Assembly: GCF_024703895.1 (NCBI RefSeq)
Contig: NZ_CP087968.1
Location: forward strand, 4,154,001 to 4,218,000
Direction: 5' to 3'
Source: Nocardioides sp. B-3
GTDB taxonomy: Bacteria > Actinomycetota > Actinomycetes > Propionibacteriales > Nocardioidaceae
DNA length: 64,000 nucleotides
Below are positions 8,587 through 18,134 of this stretch, piece after piece. Numbering within the stretch: the stretch's first letter is position 1; every line of letters starts with the position of its first letter. The translations under genes and the position numbers were made by a program. The notes under the pieces were generated by a model. The model ran no database searches. It saw nothing but the letters and a program-made list of their open reading frames with translations, and was not told where the DNA came from.

Positions 8587-9850
8587 TCAGACCGCGCGCT
8601 TGTCCCGGGTCGCGAAGCCTGCCACGACCACGGCCGCGCCGAGCAGCGCGGCGAAGGCGGCCAGCGTCGGATAGCCGAACCCCTGCACGATCACGCCGGC
8701 CAGCGCTCCGCCTCCGGCGGCCGTCAGGGACATCGCCATGTCGGAGGTGCCCTGCACGTCGGTGCGCGCCGACAGCGGCGTACGGTCCGCGATGATCGTG
8801 GAAGCCGCCACCGTCGCGAAGGACCAGCCGAGTCCGAGCAGGAACAGGCCGGTGAAGATCTGCCACGAGCTGCCCTCGGGTGCCGCACCGCACAGCGCGA
8901 GCGACACCAGCAGGACCGCACCGCCCGCCATCAGCACGGGCGAACGACCCCAGCGGTCCGCCGCGGCGCCCACCAGCGGCGAGAACGCGAACATCCCCAG
9001 CACGTGCAGCGAGATCACGAATCCGATGATCTCCAGGTGCGCTCCCCGTGCTCCATGTGCAGCGGGGTCATGATCATCACCGTCACCATCGCCGCGTGCG
9101 CACACGCCATCCCGACGACGGCCGCACCGACGGCTGGCACGTCACGAACGGTCGCGGTGAAGCGCGACCACGAACGTCGCGGGGTGTCGGCCGGTGCGAC
9201 GGGCGCGTTCGCCTGCGCGACGAGGAGCGGGTCCGGCCGCAGGCGCACGGCGAGCCAGCCGGCCGCCAGCACGAGGGCCACCGCACCGATCGCGAACCCA
9301 CCGGTCAGCTCGGGGATGCCCACGGACCGGGCGAACGACGCACCGACTCCGGTGAGGTTGGGGCCGGCGACCGCTCCGATGGTCGTGGCCCAGACGACGA
9401 CGGACAGGGCGCGGGCCCGGTGCTCCTCCTGCGCGAGGTCGGTGGCCGCGTAGCGGAGCCACTGTTGGCAGCGGTCGTCGCACCCGGGAGCACAGCGCCG
9501 AGGAGCAGCACGAGCATCGAGTCGACGACCCCGGCCACCACGGCAAGCAGCGCCCCCGCGGCACCGAGGAGGTAGCCCGTGACGAGGCCGATCCGGCGGC
9601 CGCGGGCGCGCATCAGGCGGGCGAGCAGGAACGCCGCGGCGGCCGTGCCGAGCACCCGGAAGGTCTGCGCGAGGCCGGCCATGCTCTCGCTGCCGGAGAT
9701 GTCGCGAGCAAGGAGAGAGGCGGTCGCGACACCGATCGTGACGCCGACCGCCCCGACGGCCTGCGAGACGACGAGCGTGCGGATCGTCCGCGTCTGGACC
9801 GCCGCCGGGTCGATGCCCTCACTGTTGCCTGTCACTCGCGCGGTCGTCAC
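8587..9850 (-). CDS. MFS transporter, frameshifted
   Basis: A roughly 420-residue major facilitator with about 12 hydrophobic segments, for example LVVSQAVGAVGVTIGVATAS, LVTGYLLGAAGALLAVVAGV, GGFAIGAVALVLAAGWLAVR and FLLGLGWSFATVAASTIIAD. The cytoplasmic loop motif ADRWGRSPVLMAG follows mid-protein, matching the MFS loop 8-9 copy of the GxxxDRxGR signature. Frame breaks near 9462 and 9043. It starts at GTG 12 bases after the histidine kinase stop on the same strand, so it may belong to that operon and be its output. Substrate unknown; drug or metabolite efflux is the usual role of such proteins. Confidence 0.8.
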
Positions 9851-9862
9851 GACGGCATCCTG

Positions 9863-10999
9863 TCAGGCAGGGCCCGCGGCGTGCGGAAGCAGCACCACGA
9901 ACCGGCACCCCGGGTGCTGGTTGGCGACGGCGACCTCACCGCGGTGGGCCTCGACGATCCCCTTGACGATGGCCAGTCCGAGGCCCGCGTGGCCGAACTC
10001 CGACGGCTTCTCGCGATCGGGGGTGCGGGCCCGGCTGCCCTGCCAGCCCATGTCGAAGACTCGGTCGAGGTCGTCGGGGTCGAGTCCCCCGCAGCCGTCG
10101 GTCACGGTCAGCTCGACGCCGCGGGGCGAAGTGCGCCCCGGGATCTCGACAGTGCCGTCGGCAGGGGTATGGCGGATCGCGTTGGTGACCGGGTTGGACA
10201 CGACCCGCGAGAGACCGGCCGCGTCGGCGCGCAGGACGAGGCCGGGCTCGACGTGCCCGCCCAGTGTGCACTGGCGCGAGCGGGCCACCGGGTCGGCGCT
10301 CGCAATGGCCTCGCTGACGACGTCGGCCACCGCCACCTCCTCCGGGGTCAGGCTCAGCACCCCGGCGTTGATCCGGGACAGCTCGAAGAGGTCGTCGACG
10401 AGCCGCACCATCCGGTCGACGTCGGCGCGGATGAGGCGCAGGTAGCGCGGCGGGTCGTCCACCATCCCGTCCTCCAGCGCCTCGGTCATCGCGCGCATGC
10501 CCGCGAGCGGCGTGCGCAGGTCGTGCGAGACCCACGAGACGAGCTCACGCCGCGACTCCTCGAGCCGCCGCTCGCGCTCGCGCGACTCGGCGAGCTTGCG
10601 GCTCGTGAGGGTGAGCTCGGCCGACACGTCGCGGAACTCGGCCGGCCCTGCGCCGTACGACTCGAGACGGCCGTCGTCGCCGAGCTGTCGCGCTTCTGCG
10701 GCAAGCGTGCGCGACCAGCGGGTGAGGGCGCTCCCCGGGACGAGCGCGACCGCGGCGGCCACGAGTCCGGCGACGAGGCAGACCATCATCACGACGGTGA
10801 AGTCGTGCTCGGAGAGGAACATCGCACGCGCGGTGCCGATGACCCCGGCCGGGACGGCGAGCACCGCCGTGATGGCGACCGCGACGACCTGCCAGCGCAA
10901 CGACGCGGACCGCAGCAGCCGGGCGCCCACCGGGCCGGTGACCGCGACGCCTCCCGACCAGCCCAGCGCGATCAGCACCACGGCGACCTCGTCGCTCAC
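9863..10999 (-). CDS. Sensor histidine kinase
   Basis: An intact membrane histidine kinase of 378 residues. Two to three N-terminal transmembrane segments (VAVVLIALGWSGGVAVTGPV; VVAVAITAVLAVPAGVIGTA; VMMVCLVAGLVAAAVALVPG) enclose a very short extracytoplasmic part. A HAMP-like helix, H box SWVSHDLRTPLAG (phospho-His), N box NPVTNAIRHTP, G1 TDGCGGLDPDDLDRVF and G2 HAGLGLAIVKGIVEAHRG follow. The GTG start overlaps the response-regulator stop (GTGA). The tiny sensor domain suggests an intramembrane or envelope-stress signal. Position in the DUF2064/molybdopterin cluster suggests it controls that cluster or the MFS gene downstream. Confidence 0.9.
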   Translation of the reverse strand: MSDEVAVVLIALGWSGGVAVTGPVGARLLRSASLRWQVVAVAITAVLAVPAGVIGTARAMFLSEHDFTVVMMVCLVAGLVAAAVALVPGSALTRWSRTLAAEARQLGDDGRLESYGAGPAEFRDVSAELTLTSRKLAESRERERRLEESRRELVSWVSHDLRTPLAGMRAMTEALEDGMVDDPPRYLRLIRADVDRMVRLVDDLFELSRINAGVLSLTPEEVAVADVVSEAIASADPVARSRQCTLGGHVEPGLVLRADAAGLSRVVSNPVTNAIRHTPADGTVEIPGRTSPRGVELTVTDGCGGLDPDDLDRVFDMGWQGSRARTPDREKPSEFGHAGLGLAIVKGIVEAHRGEVAVANQHPGCRFVVLLPHAAGPA

Positions 11000-11676
11000 G
11001 ACGCCGCCTCCCAGCGGTAGCCGACGCCCCACACGGTGACGAGGCGCGTCGGGCGCGTCGGGTCCTTCTCGACCTTCTCGCGGAGCCGGCGTACGTGCAC
11101 GGTGACCGTGGACTGGTCGCCGAACGACCAACCCCAGACGCGCTGGAGGAGCTCCTCGCGGGAGAAGGCGACGTCCGGGTTGGCGAGCAGGAATCGCAGC
11201 AGGTCGAACTCGCGAGAGGTCAGCGCGAGCACCTCGCCGGCGAGCGTCGCCTCGTGGCGGCCGGTGTGCACGACCGGGTCGCCGTCGACGAGCTCGACGG
11301 CAGGCGTGGCGCGCTCGACGGCGCGGCGCAGCAGACCGTCGACCCGGAGCACCAGTTCCCGCGGGCTGAACGGCTTGGTGACGTAGTCGTCGGCCCCACG
11401 CTGCAGGCCGACCACCCGGTCGGTCTCCGAACCCGGGGCGCTCAGCATGATCACCGGGACGTCGTCGCGCTCCGTCAGCTGGCGACACACCTCCAGCCCG
11501 TCGATGCCCGGGAGCATCAGGTCCAGCACGACGAGGTCGATGGCCCCGGCAGCCGCCTCGACCAACGCGGACTCGCCGTCGCCGACCTCGACGACGTCGT
11601 GGCCGGCTGCCCGCAGGTAGCTCACCACGACCTCGCGCACGGTCGTGTCGTCGTCAACGACCGGGATCCGCGCCAT
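10996..11676 (-). CDS. OmpR/PhoB-type response regulator
   Basis: An intact protein of 226 residues. Receiver domain: acidic pocket VVDDDTTVRE, phospho-acceptor Asp in LVVLDLMLPGIDG, and KPFSPRELVLRV. It is followed by a winged-helix DNA-binding domain (LTSREFDLLRFLLANPDVAF, TVTVHVRRLREKVEKDPTRP, VWGVGYRWE). GAGGAGGGG stands just upstream of the ATG. Its start lies within the 3' end of the small membrane-protein gene and its stop overlaps the kinase start, so all are co-transcribed. Confidence 0.93.
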   Translation of the reverse strand: MARIPVVDDDTTVREVVVSYLRAAGHDVVEVGDGESALVEAAAGAIDLVVLDLMLPGIDGLEVCRQLTERDDVPVIMLSAPGSETDRVVGLQRGADDYVTKPFSPRELVLRVDGLLRRAVERATPAVELVDGDPVVHTGRHEATLAGEVLALTSREFDLLRFLLANPDVAFSREELLQRVWGWSFGDQSTVTVHVRRLREKVEKDPTRPTRLVTVWGVGYRWEAAS

Positions 11677-12086
11677 CACCCCTCCTCGTCGCCCGGATGC
11701 GTTGCACCGGGACGTGACCAGCCACGGCCAGCAACCCTAGTGCGACCAAGGCCGAACCAGCCTGCGACGTAGTTCCGGTCCAGCAGGCTCGGGTTGTCCG
11801 GCCGTGCTCCGAACCTGCCCAGCACCGGGATCGCAACCAGCGTGGTGGAGCCGAGCACGAGGCCCGCCACCACGAGCGGCGAACGCCATGACGGGGGCAG
11901 CCACCGGCGCAGCGCCAGCGCCCCCAGCAGCACGACGGGCGCCAGCACGAAGTCGTGCAGCACGACTCCCCCGGCCAGCCACAGCCCGGCGTCCGGGAGG
12001 TCGCGCGGGGCCTCTCCGAGCAGGCTCCGGGCGCCGTACGCCGAAGCGAGGACGCCACAGGCGACCGGGACGATGCGCAGCCTCAT
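11654..12086 (-). CDS. Small integral membrane protein of the molybdopterin cluster, frameshifted
   Basis: About 143 residues with four predicted membrane helices: MRLRIVPVACGVLASAYGA, WLAGGVVLHDFVLAPVVLLG, PLVVAGLVLGSTTLVAIPVL and, after an extra base near 11750, a last helix ALVALGLLAVAGHVP. A conserved-looking charged loop (ARPDNPSLLDRNYVAGW) precedes the last helix. The ATG overlaps the stop of the molybdopterin oxidoreductase gene (ATGA). I do not recognise the family; it is probably a partner of that membrane-anchored oxidoreductase. Confidence 0.65.
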
Positions 12087-13235
12087 GCCGAGACCTCCAG
12101 CCGCGTGACCCACTTCGTCTGCAGCACGCCCGGGCGGTTGGGCGCGATCAGGCGGCACGGGTAGCCGTGGTCGATGTCGAGCGGCTCGCCGTTGAGACGC
12201 AGCGCCAGCAGCGTGAGGTCGTCGGCGGCGAAGTTGCCGGGCAGGATGGTCGCCTTGAAGGGGCCGTGCTCCTGCAACGACGTCACCTGCACGGGTACGC
12301 CGACGGGTGCGCCGACCGGGTCGAGCAGGGCTCGCACCCTGATCCCCGTCCACGTCGCGCTCGCACTCCACCCCTCCACGCAGGCGATCGGCAGGTCGGC
12401 GGTCGTCTGTGGCATCGCCTCGAGATCGGACCTCGTCAAGGACACGGTGGTGCCACCGTGAGCGAGGACGAGCCGGAAGCCCGGGCTGACCGCGGACTCG
12501 AGCACCCCGGCCGCGCGGGCGGACTTGTTGACCGGCACGCCCTGCGGCCCCTCGCCCGAGCGGACGCCGAGCACCGACACGCGACGCAGGGCGGGCACGG
12601 TGCTGCCGGCGGTGGCCACCACGACCAGCCCGGCGGCGACCGGGGCGCTCCGCACCAGCCCCCGGCGGGACAGTCCGCTGCTCCCCGACATCGTGGGCCG
12701 ATCGAGCATCTCGTCGTCGATGTCGCTGCCCAGCGCGGCGCGGATCGGTGTCAGCTTGACGGCGACGTGGATGACGAGGGCACCGATGGCGACCCAGCCG
12801 ATCGCGTAGTGGGTGGCGCGGAAGGAGAACGCCCGGGGGTACCACTGCGCGGAGTTGGCGATGCCGGTGACCAGCTGGAAGACGGCCGCGGCCACGAGCA
12901 CGCCGACCGAGGCGCGCTCGAGGCCGTGCAGCACCAGCGCGGCGGCGGTCCCGAGGGGGCCGGGTGAACAGGTGCGGGTAGACCGACCAGAGCTTCACCA
13001 GCAGCAGCGGGACGGCCGCGACGCCGGCCGTCACGTGCAGGCCCCGGGTGAGGCGGTAGAACCACGACGGGCGCGTCGGCAGCGGGAGCCACGGATCCGG
13101 CAGCTGCGCGACATGGCTGTAGACGCCGGTCAGGAAGCAGGCGGCGAAGGCGATCCCCAGCCACGCGCCGACACGGGCCGCGACGGCCGGGCTGCGCAGC
13201 CGGGACGTGAAGTGTTCGGGTGCGGGCGGTCGCAC
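12083..13235 (-). CDS. Membrane-anchored molybdopterin-dependent oxidoreductase (sulfite-oxidase fold)
   Basis: The N-terminal half is a polytopic membrane module (GAWLGIAFAACFLTGVYSHV, LTRGLHVTAGVAAVPLLLVK, ASVGVLVAAAVFQLVTGIAN, HYAIGWVAIGALVIHVAVKL) with histidines that could bind haem. A twin-arginine-like SRRGLVRSAPVAAGLVVVA then starts the soluble domain. It contains LPIACVEGWSASATWTGI, where the Cys is the expected molybdenum ligand of the sulfite-oxidase/YedY fold, then HGPFKATILPGN and DHGYPCRLIAPNRPG. The electron route would run between membrane haem and an extracytoplasmic Mo site. One extra base near 12957 breaks the frame. Physiological substrate unknown. Confidence 0.8.
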
Positions 13236-13236
13236 G

Positions 13237-13887
13237 TCAGCTCTCCCGGTGCAGGATCGACCACCAGCGGCCACCGCGCTCGTGCGTGCTGACGACGGTG
13301 AGCCCGGCACGAGCAGCCACCGCAGCGACTGCATCCGCCCCCACGAGCGCCCACGGGAACGAGTCGCTCACGCGGTCGCCGACTCTCAGGGCGACCGAGC
13401 TGCGGCGGAGGCCTTCGCCGTACGCCGCCAGCTCGACCACCACGATGCCCGTGGGGCACACGAGCTCGCGGACCCGCTCCAGCAACCGCACGGGATCGCC
13501 GCCGATGCCGATGTTGCCGTCGGCGAGCAGTGCGGTCTGCCAGCTCCCCACCCCGGGAACGCGTCCGAAGACGTCACGGCGCAGGGCGTTGACGCCGCGC
13601 GCGCGGGTCTGGGTGATCGCCTCCGGCGCCACGTCGATGCCGAGCGTGACGTGGCCGTCGAGCATCAGCTGCGCACTCATCCGGCCGGGACCGCAGCCGA
13701 TGTCGATCGTCGGACCGGCGCAGGAGGCGAGCATGGATCGGTCGGTGCCGTCGGCTACCTGCACCCAGCCCGCGACCGGCAACGTGCCTGTCGTGCCGTC
13801 CGCCCAGATCACGTCACAGGGCACTCCGCGGAGGGCCTCCGCGAAGATGCCGGCGACCGGCAGTGATTCCCGCGTCAGGGTGCTCAT
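13237..13887 (-). CDS. Class I SAM-dependent methyltransferase
   Basis: An intact 216-residue methyltransferase. Motif I is PTIDIGCGPGRMSAQLM, then LGIDVAPEAITQTRARG, LLADGNIGIGGDPVRLLERV (post-motif region) and a C-terminal strand ending RWWSILHRES. The first 60 residues (ALRGVPCDVIWADGTTGTLP) are not typical of small-molecule methyltransferases, so the substrate may be unusual. The start overlaps the DUF2064 stop (ATGA) and the stop lies one base before the molybdopterin gene's GTG. Confidence 0.85.
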   Translation of the reverse strand: MSTLTRESLPVAGIFAEALRGVPCDVIWADGTTGTLPVAGWVQVADGTDRSMLASCAGPTIDIGCGPGRMSAQLMLDGHVTLGIDVAPEAITQTRARGVNALRRDVFGRVPGVGSWQTALLADGNIGIGGDPVRLLERVRELVCPTGIVVVELAAYGEGLRRSSVALRVGDRVSDSFPWALVGADAVAAVAARAGLTVVSTHERGGRWWSILHRES

Positions 13888-14536
13888 GCCGACCTCTGCG
13901 CGACGGTCCGCCAAGCGGTCGCGAACCCGGTCCACGGCGCCTGCTCTGCGACCAGTGCTGCGTCCTCGACGGTGTCGACGTCGCGTAGCACCGGGCCGGT
14001 CGCGACGCTCAGGCCGCCGGCGCGGAGGGCCTCGACGGTGTCGTCCCCGGTGGTCGCCGTCGACATGGGTACGGCGACGAGCCGGCCGGCATCGGCACCG
14101 CGGGTCAGCGCCAGCGCCCACCAGCCCCCGTCGGTGGCGGGCGCCGGGACGGCGTCGTGGGTGCCGAGGCCCGCCAGCACGGCCTGCAACAGCGCCGGCG
14201 TCACCTGCGGGGTGTCCATCCCGATCTGCACCCGCGGCAGGTCCGGCGCATCGGCATGCGCGAAGGCGAGCCGCTCCCCCAGCTCACCTCCGCGCTGACC
14301 GAGGACGTGCCAGCCGCGCAGGGCCTCGGTGATCTCGTCACCGCGCGCGGAACTTGCGAGGGCACCCTCCGGGGCGAGGCTGCAGTGATCAGCACCGACT
14401 GCCTCGACGCACGCATCGATGGTGTCGAGCAGCGCTGCCGCGGCCGGGTCTGCGGCGCGCGCCATCCCGATGTCTCGGCCGAGCCCGGTCTTGGCGCGTC
14501 CGAGGATCGGTGCCTTCGCCACCACCGGCAGCTCAT
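13884..14536 (-). CDS. DUF2064 / TIGR04282-type glycosyltransferase-like protein
   Basis: A nucleotide-diphospho-sugar transferase fold of about 216 residues. LPVVAKAPILGRAKTGLG at the N-terminus and RVQIGMDTPQVTPALLQAVL mid-protein (the equivalent of the GxDxP metal-binding loop) define the family. DAVPAPATDGGWWALALTRG completes the substrate pocket. The ATG overlapping the GT2 stop is followed by a probable one-base deletion, since MS must join LPVVAKAP. Such proteins sit beside GT2 enzymes in many bacterial clusters; the transferred group is unknown. Confidence 0.8.
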
Positions 14537-15192
14537 CGGACCACCGCCCAGAAGTCGCGAGTCGTGCGGATCGAGCCGCGCACGGACCCCGACACCTTCG
14601 ACTTCGTGCCGGCGGCGCGAGGGTGGTAGCTGACGTCGTGCTCGGTGACCCGTGCGCCGGCGATGGTGGCACGGTGCAGCAGCTCCAGCGGATAGCCGAA
14701 GCGGCGGTCGGTGACGCCGAGGTCGAGCAGCCACTCGCGACGGCACACGCGCATCGGCCCGATGTCGCGGACTGCGAGGCCGATCCGTCGGCGCAGCAGC
14801 CAGACCACCGCGGCGTTGCCGGCGCGGGCGTGCCACGGCCAGACCCCTCGCGCCACCGGGCGGCGCCGGCCGACGGCGAGGTCGGCGCGCCCCTCGGCGA
14901 CGTCTGCCGGGAGCAGGTCGAGCTCCGCGGGGTCGAAGGACCCGTCCCCGTCCATCACTGCGATGAGCTCGGCGGTGGCCGCCTCTACTCCGGCGTGCAC
15001 GGCGGCGCCGTACCCCGCTCGCTCCTCGTGCACGACTGTCGCGCCCAGCTGGCGGGCGACGCGAGCCGTGTCGTCGCTGGATCCGTTGTCCACGACGATC
15101 ACGCGGAAGTGCTCGGGGACGCGGGGCAACAGGGTGCGCAGCGCGGGTGCCTCGTCGCGGCACGGGAGGATCAGGTCGCAGGTCTTGTCCAC
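14533..15192 (-). CDS. Glycosyltransferase family 2
   Basis: An intact GT-A enzyme of 219 residues: DLILPCRDEAPALRTLLPRV, VIVVDNGSSDDTARVARQLG, ELIAVMDGDGSFDPAELDLL (DxD-like metal site) and DIGPMRVCRREWLLDLG. The form resembles dolichol-phosphate-mannose or undecaprenyl-phosphate sugar synthases but has no C-terminal membrane helices. GTG start. First gene of a leftward run (GT2, DUF2064, methyltransferase, molybdopterin oxidoreductase, membrane protein, response regulator, kinase). The 113-bp gap to the divergent membrane-protein gene should hold both promoters. Confidence 0.88.
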   Translation of the reverse strand: MDKTCDLILPCRDEAPALRTLLPRVPEHFRVIVVDNGSSDDTARVARQLGATVVHEERAGYGAAVHAGVEAATAELIAVMDGDGSFDPAELDLLPADVAEGRADLAVGRRRPVARGVWPWHARAGNAAVVWLLRRRIGLAVRDIGPMRVCRREWLLDLGVTDRRFGYPLELLHRATIAGARVTEHDVSYHPRAAGTKSKVSGSVRGSIRTTRDFWAVVR

Positions 15193-15305
15193 GTCCTCGA
15201 ACGTAGGACGGTGCCGCCGCGGACGGGGGCCGGAACTCTTACGAAGCCCTGACGTCCGCCTCATACCTCTCGGTGGTACCCGTCCTCCGCACCTAGCATG
15301 CGAGC

Positions 15306-16637
15306 GTGGCCACGACCTCCTCCTCCGGCGCGCGTCGGCCTCTTCGTGGCCCTCGCCCTGATGCTGCTCGCACCGGCCGTGCCCCTGATCACCGGCTGGG
15401 ACGTGCGCGCACGCACGCATCCCGCGGGGACGTTCCCGCCGCTCAACGCGCTGTGGGAGCCGCACATCGGGTTCACGAGCGTGCCGGCCGTGCTGCTCGC
15501 GATGCTGGGCTGGCGCTACGCCTTCACCCTCGCCGCCGCGCTCGAGTGGCGACGCCTCCTGCTCGTGTCGTACGGCGCCGCGCTGGCCCGGATGCTGGCG
15601 CTGGCTCGGATCGGGCCGATCGGGATCGGCGACGTGCTCGGGCACCGGATCGAGATCCTTCCGGTCGCCCGCGAGGTCTCCGCGGCCGGGGACGTCACCG
15701 CGGTGCTGCGCGGGTTCGTCGACCGGATCCCCTACTCCGCGGCACCGGACAACTGGCCGACCCACGTCGCCGGGCACCCGCCGGGCGCGCTGCTGCTCCA
15801 CGTCGGGCTGGTGCGGCTCGGGCTCGGGGGCGACCCGGCCGCCGGTCTCGTCGTGACCGCGATCGGCGCGACGACCGTCGTCGCCGTGCTCGTGACGCTG
15901 CGCGCGCTCGGGGCCGAGGCTGCGGGTCGTGGCGCGGCGCCCTTCCCCGGTCCTCGGTCCGATGGCGCTCTTCATGGGGGTGTCCAACGATGCGATGTTC
16001 GCAGCGGTGGCCGCCCGGGGGTTGGCGCTTCTTGCCCTTGCGGCCACACGCGTGGGCCTTTCTCGAGTTCTTCTGGCGGTGCTCGCCGGGCTGCTGCTCG
16101 GCTGGCTGGTGATGCTGTCCTACGGGCTGCCGCTCGTGGGGCTGGTCGCCGTCGCCGTGCTCCTCGTCGCACGTTCGTGGTGGCCGCTGCCGATCGCGGC
16201 CTCTGCGGCGCTGCTGGTCGTGCTGGCCTTCGTCCCGTTCGGGTTCGTGTGGTGGGAGGCGCTGCCGGTGCTGCGCGAGCGCTACTACGACGGCGTCGCC
16301 GGGATCCGGCCGGCGTCCTACTGGGTGTGGGGCAACTTTGGCTGCACTGTGCTTCAGCGCGGGGCCTCTCATCGGCGCCGGTCTCGGTCGGCTGGCCGTG
16401 CTGCGGACATCTGCCGATCGCGTGGTTGCCCTGCTCGCGGCCAGCGCCCTCACTGCCGTCGTCGTCGCCGACCTGTCTTTCATGTCCAAGGCAGAGGTCG
16501 AGCGGATCTGGCTGCCCTTCGCTCCCCGGTTGCTGATCTCCGTCGGGCTGCTGCCCGAGCGCTGGCGAAAATGGGGGCTGGCCCTGCAGCTGCTCGTGGC
16601 GCTGCTCGTGCAGCACCTGCTGAACACGCGGTGGTGA
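15306..16637 (+). CDS. Polytopic membrane protein, possible GT-C-like glycosyltransferase, frameshifted
   Basis: About 440 residues with 10 or more hydrophobic helices. The first extracytoplasmic loop contains DVRARTHPAGTFPPLNALWE, and a later one NWPTHVAGHPPGALLLHVGL, with His/Pro-rich conserved-looking residues. A C-terminal segment reads LSFMSKAEVERIWLPFAPRL. Overall this resembles GT-C fold sugar transferases using polyprenyl-phosphate donors, though no diagnostic DD/DE motif is certain. Frame breaks near 15325, 15945 and 16340. It is divergent from the GT2/DUF2064 run and may use the lipid-linked sugar that GT2 makes. Family not firmly recognised. Confidence 0.65.
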
Positions 16638-16718
16638 GATCGACGTCGAGATGACCGGCGCCAAATTTGTCTTGCAGTACGTCCGGACATGCTTGATGAG
16701 CGCTCACGCGCGCGGGCA

Positions 16719-17112
16719 TCAGGCTGCGTGTAGGACCAATGCACAGATGCGGAAGCCATTAGTCCCGCAGTGACGACATACGTGACTGTCAGTTCGTTGA
16801 TCTCTTCCCCGTCCGCACTACGTCGGGAGAACGCCACCCGATGAATTGCTGTGTTGTGGTTCAAGATCGTGGTGTCACTGGACAGCGTCTTGCTGTGGTC
16901 GTACTGCGCCGCAAGCATGCGCTCTACCCGGGTCTTCAGCCGGAAACAACCTCGTCGGACGTGTGGAGCCAGAGCACCGGGTCGTCAGTCGTCACGAGAA
17001 GCGGGGCGGAGTAGAAGCCCACAATGTCGGCGGGCTGACGCTCCCCTCGACCGGACGCCGCGAAGGCGGACAGGTACTCCTCGAACCACCCACTGACTTC
17101 ATCCTCATCCAC
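16719..17112 (-). CDS. NTF2/SnoaL-like small protein, frameshifted
   Basis: A protein of about 130 residues rebuilt across two shifts. It starts at GTG with MDEDEVSGWFEEYLSAFAAS, continues ADIVGFYSAPLLVTTDDPVL and MLAAQYDHSKTLSSDTTILN, then HNTAIHRVAFSRRSADGEEI, INELTVTYVVTAG and a tail ICALVLHAA. The helix-then-curved-sheet order and the end are typical of nuclear-transport-factor-2-like stand-alone proteins. One base appears missing near 16943 and one shift lies near 16760. Base composition here is lower in GC than the flanks. Ligand or enzymatic role unknown; divergent from the neighbouring repeat-type gene. Confidence 0.6.
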
Positions 17113-17260
17113 GATTCGAACTCTAAGGTGCGCACTGCCAGCTGAACCCCGAACGACCAGATCTGCCGCAATGTGCGCGGATATGCCGATGACAAGGCCC
17201 TACAGCCCGGCCTCCTGCAGAATTGCGCCTCTGCATCAGGTCAACGCCGAAGGGACTCTC

Positions 17261-17904
17261 ATGGGCAACGAGGACTGGTACCGCGGACCCGACTGGGACG
17301 CCCAGACCCGAGCCGAATTTGGGAGCCGCCTAGCTCGTTCACGCGGCCAGAAGGCTCAGTACATGTTGATTAAGGGCATGGGCCTCGCCGATGCCCTGCA
17401 AGCAGATGTCCGAGAGGCTGGGCGCGACCTCATGCGGCGAACGTTCGCCGAAGAGTCCGCTTCCGCCGTGGACATCATTCGGGCACATCAAGCCCTCGGG
17501 GCCGCCTACAGCCGCGATGGCTTCTTCGTTCAGGCGGCCGAGCATCTTGTCGAAGTCCAGAGAATGCAGGACGCCGGCCTGACCGTAGATACCGGAGCAG
17601 ACCTTGAGTTGGCGGAACTGATCGTCACCGCCGGATGGTCGGATCGCTACGTTGAAGCGCTCCGTTGGTTGGACCACTTTTGTGCAGCCGAATCGCCGTT
17701 TCCGTCCACGAAGTTTCGAGCGCTCCGGCCGACGCGCAGATCGCCGACCAGACGGGTCAGCGCGACCGCGCGCAGGAACGAGCCGAGCAGGCGCTCGGCA
17801 TGTGTTGAAGGAGAACAAGGCGCCCTTCTCGCGCCACCCAGGGAAATGGGCTGATCAAGACCGATCGCAAGACGGTCCGCGAACTCGAGCGCTTGGCCCG
17901 CTGA
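17261..17904 (+). CDS. Conserved hypothetical protein with TPR-like helices, frameshifted
   Basis: Begins MGNEDWYRGPDWDAQTRAEF and continues GSRLARSRGQKAQYMLIKG, an opening common to a conserved actinobacterial hypothetical family. Helical pairs follow (AHQALGAAYSRDGFFVQAAE; LELAELIVTAGWSDRYVEAL), suggesting tetratricopeptide-type repeats. After shifts near 17733, 17804 and 17842 the end reads ENKAPFSRHPGNGLIKTDRK to TVRELERLAR. At least two of these shifts need an added base rather than a removed one, so decay is possible as well as sequencing error. Function unknown. The 230 bp between this gene and the next contains no supported gene. Confidence 0.6.
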
Positions 17905-18134
17905 TCCGCGCGGATCTGCCGCACTCCGCGCTGTCGTGCCGGAATTGGAAACCCGATTGCCGCCCACTGGTGAGGGGTCCGAGTCCTACGTTGTCGGTGG
18001 TCGACTCTAGGGTGGGCGCACCGAGGTCGAGTCGGAGCGGGGACCGCTGCGCAAATGCTTCGCAGGCCTCTGACCTGCACAAACAATGCATCCAACTCTT
18101 GAATCCGATCACGCGTTCGAGATAGAATCGGGCC

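Noticed and set aside
17905..18134. A tRNA gene in the gap before the HNH gene
   Set aside because: Short GC-rich stems are present but no cloverleaf with a T-loop GTTCRANYC and matching acceptor stem could be drawn.
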